Assembly (NCBI GenBank): GCA_900551185.1 | Contig: URVF01000123.1 | Location: 1 to 5,077, forward strand | Source of the DNA: an uncultured Collinsella sp. | GTDB taxonomy: Bacteria > Actinomycetota > Coriobacteriia > Coriobacteriales > Coriobacteriaceae | DNA: 5,077 bases | Direction of reading: 5' to 3' | The notes under the pieces: generated by a model | The model's input: the letters and a program-made list of their open reading frames with translations, nothing else | The model's database searches: none | Told to the model about the DNA's origin: nothing | Shown here: positions 1 through 5,077 of the stretch, in pieces | How positions within the stretch are numbered: the stretch's first letter is position 1 | Layout: every line of letters begins with the position of its first letter | Made by a program: the position numbers and the translations under genes

Positions 1-48
1 TCTACACGCGTAAGATCGTCGGCAGCGTCAGATGTGTATAAGAGACAG
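1..48 (+). other. Nextera read-1 sequencing adapter (assembly artefact)
   Basis: This is synthetic library sequence. Bases 1-7 match the end of the Illumina P5 primer, 8-15 (GCGTAAGA) are an i5 index that I recall as N517/S517, 16-29 (TCGTCGGCAGCGTC) are the read-1 primer site, and 30-48 (AGATGTGTATAAGAGACAG) are the 19-base Tn5 mosaic end. Genomic sequence begins at 49. Translating across the join produces the spurious peptide start MCIRDS on the + strand and the tail VSYTHLTLPTILRV on the minus strand. Neither is biological. Confidence 0.98.
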
Positions 49-457
49 CGCCATGGCAGGACGCGATTACCACTTCTTTATCAACGACGCCTCCGGTGAC
101 GCGCGGGTGGTGGAGTGGGATCCGCGCGATCCCGACCGCGCATGCAAGGCGACGCCCGTGCGCCAGGTCACGAACTTCTACGCCTGCTATGGTGACGAAG
201 TGCTGCCCAACCAAAAGAATGGCGAGCTGGGCCATGGTAAAGAGCGCGCCGTCGCAATCGCCGATGTCCTTGACGCCCATGTCGGCACCCAAGACGAGGC
301 AGTCGCTTGGAAGGCCCTACGCGCTGCGGCGCAAAAGCCCAATCCGGAAGACATCACCAGCAACACGCAGTGGTCGGTCGTCTTTGACAATACCGAGCCC
401 GCTGCCGCCATCACGCTGCGCCGTCACTGGGGCAACGTCGATGCCTTCGCACTGTAA
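49..457 (+). CDS. C-terminal fragment of a probable Ntn-type linear amide hydrolase (choloylglycine hydrolase / C45 acyltransferase-like)
   Basis: The 5' end is lost at the adapter join. The first full genomic codon is 50-52 and the stop is TAA at 455-457, leaving about 135 residues of a protein that in this family is usually about 320-360. Near the fragment start is DYHFFINDASGDARVVEW, which resembles the strand-turn-strand of choloylglycine hydrolases and acyl-CoA:6-APA acyltransferase-like proteins ('H-y-i-a-D-a-s-G-d-s-v-v-i-E'). VTNFYACYG follows, and near the C-terminus is NTQWSVVFDNTEPAAAITLRRHW, the typical 'T-x-W-S-v-v-y-d' final strands. Such enzymes cleave linear C-N amide bonds (bile salts, penicillin V, acyl-amino acids or peptides) with an N-terminal Cys nucleophile. 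That residue lies outside the window, so activity and substrate cannot be judged. The ATG at 53 is most likely an internal Met, because the fold continues upstream in this family. The family call rests on remembered motif resemblance only. Confidence 0.6.
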
Positions 458-525
458 GGAGCCAGGCCCGTCGACCTTACGTTCCCTGACGTTGCTCACA
501 TTTCCATACGCTTGAGCTAACACGT

Positions 526-558
526 TTTACCCCCGTATCAACAGTGTGCGGGGGTAAA
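526..558. promoter_or_regulatory. Perfect 10-bp inverted repeat upstream of pfk (operator or leader hairpin)
   Basis: TTTACCCCCG at 526-535 is exactly complementary to CGGGGGTAAA at 549-558 across a 13-base loop. The right arm ends 38 bases before the pfk start codon. Neither strand shows a T-run after the stem, so it is not a standard intrinsic terminator for the hydrolase gene. Weak promoter-like hexamers lie around it: TTGAGC at 512-517 with TATCAA at 536-541 (18-base spacer), and TATAAC at 572-577 with no recognisable -35. If either is used, the repeat would overlap the promoter, as expected for a repressor or activator site. The symmetry is seen directly; the role is inference. Confidence 0.4.
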
Positions 559-596
559 CTTATGCGCATGTTATAACTTGCCCGGAAGGATTCATC

Positions 597-1676
597 ATGC
601 TCAGGATCGGTCTTCTTACCAGTGGCGGCGACTGCCAGGCGCTCAACGCCACCATGCGCGGCATCGTCAAAACGCTTATGACCAATAGCAAAGAACCTAT
701 CGAGATCTATGGTTTTGAGGACGGCTACCAGGGCCTTATCTACAGCAGATTCCGTGTCATGACGCCCGCCGATTTTAGCGGTATCCTCACCCGCGGCGGC
801 ACCATCTTGGGCACGAGCCGCACACCGTTCAAGCGTCTGGACATTCCCGAGGCCGACGGCGTCGAAAAGGTGCCGGCAATGGTCCACACCTATCATAAAC
901 TGCAGCTCGACTGCCTATTTATGCTGGGCGGCAACGGCTCCACCAAGACCGCCAACCGTCTGCGCGAAGAGGGCCTCAACGTTATCGCCCTGCCTAAGAC
1001 CATCGATAACGACACCTGGGGCACCGAGCTGACGTTTGGCTTTACGAGCGCCATCGACGTCGCCACCAAGTGCATCGACGACATCCACACCACCGCTTCG
1101 AGTCACGGCCGCGTGTTTGTCATCGAGATCATGGGCCACAAGGTTGGCTGGATCCCGCTGTATGCCGGCGTCGCGGGCGGTGCGGACGTCATCCTGATCC
1201 CCGAGATTCCCTACGACATGGATAACGTCATCAAGACCATCGAGCATCGCATGGAGACCGGCAGCCGCTTTACGATTGTAGCCGTCGCCGAGGGCGCTAT
1301 CTCCAAGGAGGACGCGGCGCTGTCCAAGAAGGAGTACAAGAAGAAGCTCGCCGAGCGCACGAGCCCGTCGATTGTCTACGACATCGCCAAGGAGATCGAG
1401 GCCAAGACCGGTCGTGAGACCCGCGTCGCCATCCCCGGCCACACGCAGCGCGGCGGCCAACCCGACGCTCAGGACCGCATCTTTGCGACCCAGTGCGGCG
1501 TCGAGGCGGCACTTGGCTGCCTACGCGGCGAGTTTGGCTACATGATCGCCCTGCGCGACGGCAAGATGTGCCACATGCCGCTCGAGGAGGTCGCCGGCAA
1601 GCTCAAGTATGTCGATCCCCAGAGCGACCTGGTGCGCGAGGCCAAGGCGTTGGGCATCAGCTTCGGCGACGAATAG
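597..1676 (+). CDS. pfkA: 6-phosphofructokinase (PFK family)
   Basis: A complete 359-residue cytosolic enzyme that phosphorylates fructose 6-phosphate to fructose 1,6-bisphosphate in glycolysis. The start is fixed by GGAAGGA at 584-590, six bases before ATG 597. Motifs in order: nucleotide/phosphate loop TSGGDCQALNA (residues 8-18); GGTILGTSR (67-75); phosphoryl-donor loop LGGNGS (110-115); catalytic PKTIDND (133-139), with Asp137 as the expected base; SHGRVFVIEIMGHKVGW (169-185), with fructose-6-P contacts; VAEGA (230-234); and PGHTQRGGQPDAQDR (280-294), with the conserved His and Arg. Gly114 matches the glycine (E. coli Gly104) typical of ATP-dependent enzymes, while Lys134 in PKTIDND is typical of PPi-dependent enzymes and of some ATP-dependent relatives such as trypanosomal PFK. 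Donor choice is therefore not certain; ATP is somewhat favoured. Asn113 replaces the usual Asp of GGDGS, and His181 replaces the common Arg of MGR. The stop codon sits inside the outer arm of a large palindrome. The gene is probably monocistronic. Confidence 0.95.
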   Translation: MLRIGLLTSGGDCQALNATMRGIVKTLMTNSKEPIEIYGFEDGYQGLIYSRFRVMTPADFSGILTRGGTILGTSRTPFKRLDIPEADGVEKVPAMVHTYHKLQLDCLFMLGGNGSTKTANRLREEGLNVIALPKTIDNDTWGTELTFGFTSAIDVATKCIDDIHTTASSHGRVFVIEIMGHKVGWIPLYAGVAGGADVILIPEIPYDMDNVIKTIEHRMETGSRFTIVAVAEGAISKEDAALSKKEYKKKLAERTSPSIVYDIAKEIEAKTGRETRVAIPGHTQRGGQPDAQDRIFATQCGVEAALGCLRGEFGYMIALRDGKMCHMPLEEVAGKLKYVDPQSDLVREAKALGISFGDE

Positions 1677-1848
1677 CCTCGGCCGAAACTGCTCTCATCG
1701 GAGGCCCCAGGGCTTACCTCCCAAATCGTCCTCGGACATGTCAGGACCCCGCCGTGCGCTTCGCGCGGCGGGGTCCTTCCGTCCTGCGGAAAGATTTGGG
1801 AGGTAAGCCCTGGGGCCTCCTGCGGTAACTAGGGAGGCCGAGGCTATT
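1672..1848. repeat. Nested perfect inverted repeats (13-, 28- and 11-bp arms) overlapping the pfk stop codon
   Basis: Three concentric perfect inverted repeats share one centre. The outer arms are AATAGCCTCGGCC at 1672-1684 and its exact complement at 1836-1848; the pfk stop codon TAG (1674-1676) is inside the left arm. The middle arms are 28 bases, 1700-1727 against 1793-1820, with no mismatch. Inside these are the G+C-rich stem 1744-1758/1762-1776 and a small stem TTCCG 1777-1781 / CGGAA 1787-1791. As RNA this would fold into a long rod ending in a branched junction; as DNA it could extrude a cruciform. A T-rich stretch (TATTTGTCTTCTT, 1845-1857) follows the outer right arm, so the outer stem may be the original pfk terminator, with a MITE-like palindrome inserted in its loop. 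I found no obvious target-site duplication beside 1700-1820. The pairing is certain; the origin is inference. Confidence 0.9.
1744..1776 (+). terminator. Strong G+C-rich stem-loop, terminator-like
   Basis: GGACCCCGCCG (1744-1754) pairs perfectly with CGGCGGGGTCC (1766-1776). The stem extends inward by a T-G wobble and three more pairs to a 3-base loop (1759-1761). The stem matches the kind of hairpin that ends transcripts in high-GC actinobacteria, but the tail is only TTCC rather than a T-run, so intrinsic termination is uncertain. It lies at the centre of the larger palindrome and could simply be its apex. Confidence 0.4.
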
Positions 1849-1882
1849 TGTCTTCTTGCTGCGGGTGCCTGGCCTGAAATTC

Positions 1883-1949
1883 AGTTGCGGTGAAATAGTT
1901 CCTGCTTAGCCCGCAAATGGCTGAATCTAGGAACTATTCCACCGCAACT
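1883..1949. repeat. 67-base hairpin with 21-bp arms (one mismatch)
   Basis: Bases 1883-1903 (AGTTGCGGTGAAATAGTTCCT) pair with 1929-1949, with 20 of 21 pairs formed; the exception is A1893 opposite C1939. The 25-base middle folds further: TTAGCC at 1906-1911 pairs with GGCTGA at 1919-1924, one of them a G-T wobble, around a 7-base loop. No T-run follows on either strand, so it does not look like a terminator. The length, near-perfect arms and isolated intergenic position fit a palindromic MITE/REP-type element or a protein-binding site. Copy number in the genome is unknown. Confidence 0.85.
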
Positions 1950-2002
1950 TACGTATGATCGGAGCGGCTACAGCACAAGCATCGGTGTTCGTTTGATGGT
2001 CC

Positions 2003-2162
2003 GCCACGAAATGGGGCCATCTACTACGTTTAGCCCGAAGGGGCCAACCATGACCGCCTTTTTCGAAAATCGACAGGTCTTCTACCTGCGGTTTTATTTT
2101 TCGTTTCCCCGGCATGGTTGAGGACATCCAATTAAACGTAGTAGATAGGCCCGTTTTGTGGC
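2003..2162. repeat. 160-base nested imperfect inverted repeat with 30-bp terminal arms
   Basis: The left terminal arm (2003-2032) and right arm (2133-2162) are complementary at 26 of 30 aligned positions, or 28 counting G-T wobbles, with an unbroken 14-bp match TAAACGTAGTAGAT on the inner side. Inside are CAACCATG (2045-2052) against CATGGTTG (2113-2120), a small GCCC-GAAG-GGGC hairpin (2033-2044), and a central CAGGT-CTTCT-ACCTG hairpin (2074-2088). The whole element folds back on itself. It has no coding content that I believe. Terminal inverted repeats of about 30 bp on a 160-bp non-coding unit fit a MITE. A structured non-coding RNA is the alternative. The divergence between arms suggests age or RNA-level rather than DNA-level constraint. 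Confidence 0.8.
2074..2101 (+). terminator. Weak terminator-like hairpin with T-tract inside the 160-base repeat
   Basis: CAGGT (2074-2078), loop CTTCT, ACCTG (2084-2088), then CGG and the T-rich TTTTATTTTT (2092-2101). The stem is only five pairs, but the tail is T-rich, so it could end a short + strand transcript started within the repeat cluster. It may equally be just the apex of the larger fold. Confidence 0.25.
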
Positions 2163-2271
2163 ATACGGCCCATTCAAGCCCAATCTCGAAGGCTAAAGAG
2201 AGCCTCTCATCCACGCCTGCGAGCGAAAACCAAATAGAATGAAAGGCAAATGGAAAGCCCGTTTGACGAGC

Positions 2272-2276
2272 GGAGG
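2272..2276 (+). promoter_or_regulatory. Ribosome binding site that sets the start of the small protein gene
   Basis: GGAGG stands four bases before ATG 2281. The in-frame upstream ATG at 2239 has no comparable purine-rich site, so the 14 residues between 2239 and 2280 are probably not translated. Confidence 0.65.
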
Positions 2277-2280
2277 ACAT

Positions 2281-2601
2281 ATGCGGGACGTAGCCGAAAG
2301 CGACTGGAAGCTGTTTAAGAAAATGCTTCCTCAATGGCAAGAACGTTATATGGAAAAGCTCATCGGCCAGTACGTTGAGATGCTGAACGGCGACAGTGAA
2401 GCGTCCAGTAGATTTTGGGCACTAGAAGAGCGCCTCAATAGAGACAAGCTGTCCTCAGGCGTAATTGCAAACGACATTCGCCGCAGCACAATGCACCGCG
2501 AGATAGCCAATTTGCTTATCGACAGCGTGATCGCCCTCGACGACCTTGACGGTTTTACCGAGGACATTAAGAGCTATGCGCAACACTGGATTGGCCAGTA
2601 A
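2281..2601 (+). CDS. Small conserved-type helical protein of unknown function (106 residues)
   Basis: The chosen start at 2281 gives 106 residues ending at TAA 2599-2601; an alternative ATG at 2239 would add 14. The protein is charged and lacks a signal peptide, membrane segments or cysteines, so it is probably cytosolic. Recognisable stretches are ESDWKLFKKMLPQWQERYMEKL, a tryptophan-containing amphipathic helix at residues 6-27; SSRFWALEERLNRDK, about 41-55; and the C-terminal LIDSVIALDDLDGFTEDIK, about 77-95. I recall the same pattern (DWKLFR...WQEAYM...FWALEKRI...GVI.LDDLDGFSDELK) in short uncharacterised proteins of Firmicutes and Actinobacteria. No biochemical role is known to me. GC is about 50% (162 of 321 bases), against about 62% in a sample of pfk, which hints at transfer or weak expression. 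It stands alone, convergent with the permease, with terminator hairpins after it. Confidence 0.8.
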   Translation: MRDVAESDWKLFKKMLPQWQERYMEKLIGQYVEMLNGDSEASSRFWALEERLNRDKLSSGVIANDIRRSTMHREIANLLIDSVIALDDLDGFTEDIKSYAQHWIGQ

Positions 2602-2634
2602 GAGCACCGAACGACAAACATCCCCAGCAAAACA

Positions 2635-2676
2635 GGGCAAACGCCGGACCACCTAATGGTTGTCCGGCGTTTGCCC
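2635..2676. terminator. Strong 15-bp hairpin between convergent genes (probable bidirectional terminator)
   Basis: GGGCAAACGCCGGAC (2635-2649) pairs perfectly with GTCCGGCGTTTGCCC (2662-2676). After one mismatch, ACC/GGT pairs close a TAAT loop. It begins 33 bases after the stop of the small protein gene. The + strand tail (CCGATAAAA) lacks a T-run; the minus-strand tail reads TGTTTTGC. Termination of the + gene is likely from stem strength and position, but the weak tail leaves some doubt. Confidence 0.7.
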
Positions 2677-2678
2677 CG

Positions 2679-2717
2679 ATAAAACCTGCCAAAATAAACC
2701 TGTCCCTTTTTGGCAGG
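2679..2717 (-). terminator. Intrinsic terminator of the FtsX permease gene
   Basis: Read on the minus strand, CCTGCCAAAA (2717-2708) pairs with TTTTGGCAGG (2694-2685) over a 13-base loop, ten perfect pairs, and is followed directly by TTTTAT (2684-2679). The stem abuts the permease stop codon (2720-2718). Stem, A/T flanks and T-tail make a classical factor-independent terminator. Confidence 0.85.
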
Positions 2718-5028
2718 CTACTCGGCGCTCTTGAGGGCGCCGACCATGTCGATCTTGTTGAGGGTACGATTGGTGGCGAGGTTGACGATGATCGTAAAGC
2801 CGAAGGAAAGCACTACGGCGAGCACGTAGCTTAGCGGCTCGACCTCGACGTCAAAGTACAGCGACGGCATCTGCAGGATGTACGTAAAGCTCTCGGCAAG
2901 CAGGCCACCCAGCGGCACGCCCAGTGCGGTGCCAATCGCCGTGAGGATCAACGTCTCCTTGTTGACGTAGTGGTGCACCTCGCCACGGCGGAAGCCCAGC
3001 ACCTTGATGGTCGCCAGCTCGCGCTCGCGCTCCGAAATGTTGGTGTTGGACAGCGTAAACACCACCACAAACGACAGGCACGCCGCCATAAAGGTCACGA
3101 GCACCACGACGGAATTGATAATAGTGAAGTTCGCCTCAAAGTTCTCCCAATGCTCGGCCGTGCTCGAAATCGAAAGCCAACCGTCGCTCTTAAGCTTCTT
3201 GCTAAACGCAATCTGGTCGGCCGACGAGCCCTTAAGCAGCACAAAGATACCGTTGAGGCGTGCGCTTCGACCGAACGCGCGCTCATAGGTGCCCTGCGTC
3301 ATGTAAAGCGTGTTGCCCAGATAGTTGAGCGAGATGTCGCTAACCTTGACCTTGGCGACGTTGAGTGACGAATCCTGGACGTGTGCTGTATCGCCCGGCT
3401 TGATTCCTAGCACCAGCTGCGAGCTCTTGCTTAAATACACGTCCCCGTCACGCAGGGCGAGCGGTTCTTTGGACTCATCCTCCAGGCGCACGTAATCGCC
3501 CAAGTCACCCGTGCGGTCATCGGGCACCACGATCAGCTGCACGGTCTCGCTCTTTCCGCCGAATGTAAAGGTGACGTTGTCGGTCATAATCGCCAGCGTC
3601 GAAGTCACGGTCACGTCGGAATCCTTGGCTGCGCTTCGCTCGTCGAGCGCCGCGCACGTCTGTGAAAAATCGTCGGGATTGGCAACCGCCAGCAGGTCAT
3701 AGCGCGTGATATGCCCGTACTGCTTGGGCGAAAGCGCGACCGACGTATCACGAATACCCATACCGCAGATCACGAGCGCCGTGCAGCCGGCGATACCGAA
3801 GATGGTCATAAAGGCACGCTTTTTGTAGCGGAACAGGTTACGCGCCGCCACCTTGTTTAAGAAGCCCATGCGGCGCCAGATAAAGCCGATGCGCTCGAGC
3901 AAGATGCGCGAGCCAGCGCGCGGGGCCTTGGGACGCATAAGCGAGGCCGGGGTCTCGGCCATCTCGTGGCGGCAGGCGATAATCGTGGCGCCCACCACGC
4001 CCACGGCAAACAGCGCCACCGACACGAGCGACGACACGATGTCGTACGAAAGCAGCATCTGGGGCAGTGAGTACATGTCGTCGAACACCGTAAACAGGAA
4101 CAGCGGCAGGCCCACAAATCCGATGATGTTGCCGAGCACGCCGCCGATCAGACAAGCCCACAGCGCATAGTCCACGTATTTGGACAGGATGCGTCCGCGC
4201 GAATAACCGAGTGCCTTATACAGGCCGATGAGCGTGCGCTCCTCCTCGACCATACGCGTGGCGGTGGTAAGGCTGATGAGCACGGCGACGATAAAGAAGA
4301 TGAACGGGAACACCGTGGCGATGGCCTCAATTGACGAGCTGTCGCTCTCCACGCTCGAGTAGCTTGCGATGTTGCCGCGGTCCTGGATGTACCAGGTGCA
4401 TTCGCCCAGATCGGAAAGCTCGGCGCGGGCATCGGCAAACTGTTGATCGGCGGCGGCGCGACGCTGATCCAGGTCGGCTTGCGCCTGCGCACGCTCGTCG
4501 CTGCCCTCGGCCATGCGATTGATGTTGTCCTGCTCAATCCCAAAGAGCATATTCGCCTGACGCTCAGCCGCGTCCAAGCTCGCCGGCGTGTCGACCGTCA
4601 GCTCCTGAGCGCGCGCCTTCTCACGCTCCTCGCGGATCTTCTCTATATTGCCCTTGACCTCATTGATCTTTGCCGCGTAGGCATCCGAATAGGAGTTGAG
4701 ATCCTTGGCTCCCTCGACGATCACGTGGACAGCGGAGTAGGAAGAAGATGTCGCGGCGTCCTCGCTCACATAGAACTTATAGTCCGCCGCCGAAGCAGCG
4801 CGAAAGGCGTTAACTGTCGAGTCGGAGCTCACATCAGTGGGATCGAGAACCTCGGCCGTGATGGTGTAATCGCCATCGGCAAACTGATCCTTGGCGCTTT
4901 GATTGGACGAGCTCGCGTCATTGGCGGCAAAGCTCACCGTATCGCCGATTTTCTTGCCCGAAGCCTTCAGAAACTTCGAAGTCACCGCGACCTCATCAGC
5001 GCTCTCGGGCAAATCGCCGTTCACGAGC
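2718..5028 (-). CDS. FtsX-type ABC transporter permease, N-terminally truncated (769 residues remain)
   Basis: The genomic reading frame runs from the adapter join at 5028 (first full codon 5027-5025) to stop TAG at 2720-2718; the true start lies outside the window. In fragment numbering, residues 1-230 are an extracytoplasmic region with a coiled-coil stretch at about 118-207 (KINEVKGNIEKIREEREKAR...RAQAQADLDQRRAAADQQFA). Membrane segments follow at about 234-256, 286-314 and 328-352, the first FtsX core, with loop signature EEERTLIGLYKALGYSRGRI at 262-280. A second half begins at 385-424 (NKVAARNLFRYKKRAFMTIFGIAG, then a membrane segment), has a large external domain (about 430-630), and ends in membrane segments at about 633-660, 690-715 and 732-752, with the matching signature SERERELATIKVLGFRRGEV at 665-684. 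Such two-core permeases pair with a MacB/LolD-like ATPase and work by transmembrane mechanical coupling, often in peptide or lipid export, sensing or cell-wall control. The substrate cannot be told. The ATPase is not in the window and may lie upstream of this gene. Confidence 0.92.
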
Positions 5029-5077
5029 CTGTCTCTTATACACATCTGACGCTGCCGACGATCTTACGCGTGTAGAT
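5029..5077 (-). other. Nextera read-1 sequencing adapter, reverse orientation (assembly artefact)
   Basis: This is the reverse complement of the left-end adapter: mosaic end CTGTCTCTTATACACATCT (5029-5047), read-1 primer site (5048-5061), i5 index complement TCTTACGC (5062-5069) and the P5 tail (5070-5077), one base longer than on the left. It creates the false permease start MCIRDR (5045-5028) and a false + strand C-terminal tail VSYTHLTLPTILRV. The contig has adapter-derived inverted ends, not natural terminal repeats. Confidence 0.98.

Larger units (their letters stand above)
1677..2280. other. 604-base intergenic region with three long inverted-repeat structures and no convincing gene
   Basis: Between pfk and the small protein gene nothing reads as a credible coding region. 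The only long minus-strand reading frame (1927-2340) begins with TTG, runs through two palindromes and overlaps the real gene at 2281. The space holds nested palindromes (1672-1848), a 67-base hairpin (1883-1949), a 160-base imperfect hairpin (2003-2162), and about 110 bases of unstructured sequence ahead of the ribosome binding site at 2272. A 5-bp hairpin (AGGCT 2190-2194 / AGCCT 2201-2205) lies in that last part. I see no good promoter for the downstream gene; TAGAAT at 2235-2240 is a lone -10-like hexamer. Confidence 0.75.

Noticed and set aside
454..480. Hairpin GTAAGG (454-459) / CCTTAC (475-480) at the hydrolase stop codon
   Set aside because: It has only six pairs, a 15-base loop and no T-tail. 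It is too weak to call a terminator.
915..1460. A 181-residue minus-strand reading frame inside pfk
   Set aside because: It is a shadow of the high-GC pfk coding sequence, whose own frame carries all the PFK motifs.
1672..2162. CRISPR array or retron-type RNA in the palindrome cluster
   Set aside because: There are no regularly spaced direct repeats, and no cas or reverse transcriptase gene occurs in the window. The three structures do not share arm sequences.
2239..2280. Upstream in-frame ATG giving a 120-residue version of the small protein
   Set aside because: There is no ribosome binding site before 2239, while GGAGG precedes 2281, and the family resemblance begins only after the second start.
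1927..2340. A 137-residue minus-strand reading frame
   Set aside because: It starts with TTG, has no clear ribosome binding site, crosses the 160-base palindrome and part of the 67-base hairpin, and overlaps the better-supported gene at 2281 on the other strand.
4443..5075. A 210-residue + strand reading frame ending in VSYTHLTLPTILRV
   Set aside because: It lies antisense to the FtsX permease and its tail is translated adapter sequence.
1..5077. Terminal inverted repeats suggesting a linear element or transposon
   Set aside because: The repeated ends are exactly Nextera adapter with an i5 index, so the symmetry is synthetic.

Overview
The window looks like one complete assembly contig from a Coriobacteriia-type actinobacterium, most likely Collinsella or a close relative. 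The reasons are coding GC near 60%, the style of the phosphofructokinase and FtsX proteins, and G+C-rich hairpins between genes. The genus is inferred from remembered family resemblance and was not tested. Both ends are Illumina Nextera read-1 adapter in opposite orientations (1-48 and 5029-5077), each with the same 8-base i5 index. They are not biological sequence, and both terminal genes are cut there.

Layout: (i) 49-457, + strand, is the C-terminal ~135 residues of a probable Ntn-type amide hydrolase (choloylglycine hydrolase / C45 acyltransferase-like). (ii) 458-596 is a spacer with a perfect 10-bp inverted repeat, probably regulatory. (iii) 597-1676, + strand, is a complete 359-residue 6-phosphofructokinase. 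(iv) 1677-2280 is 604 bases with no convincing gene. It holds three successive long inverted-repeat structures: 1672-1848 with nested 13-, 28- and 11-bp perfect arms, 1883-1949 with 21-bp arms, and 2003-2162 with 30-bp arms. (v) 2281-2601, + strand, is a small conserved-type protein of unknown function, AT-richer than its neighbours. (vi) 2602-2717 is a convergent spacer with two hairpins, the second a clear minus-strand terminator. (vii) 2718-5028, minus strand, is the C-terminal 769 residues of a large FtsX-type ABC permease.

The genes do not form one pathway. PFK is central glycolysis, the permease belongs to an ABC system whose ATPase probably lies outside the window, and the hydrolase fragment and small protein are separate units. 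The most unusual region is the palindrome cluster at 1672-2162, which resembles MITE-like or structured-RNA elements. No complete novel defence or mobile system can be demonstrated here.
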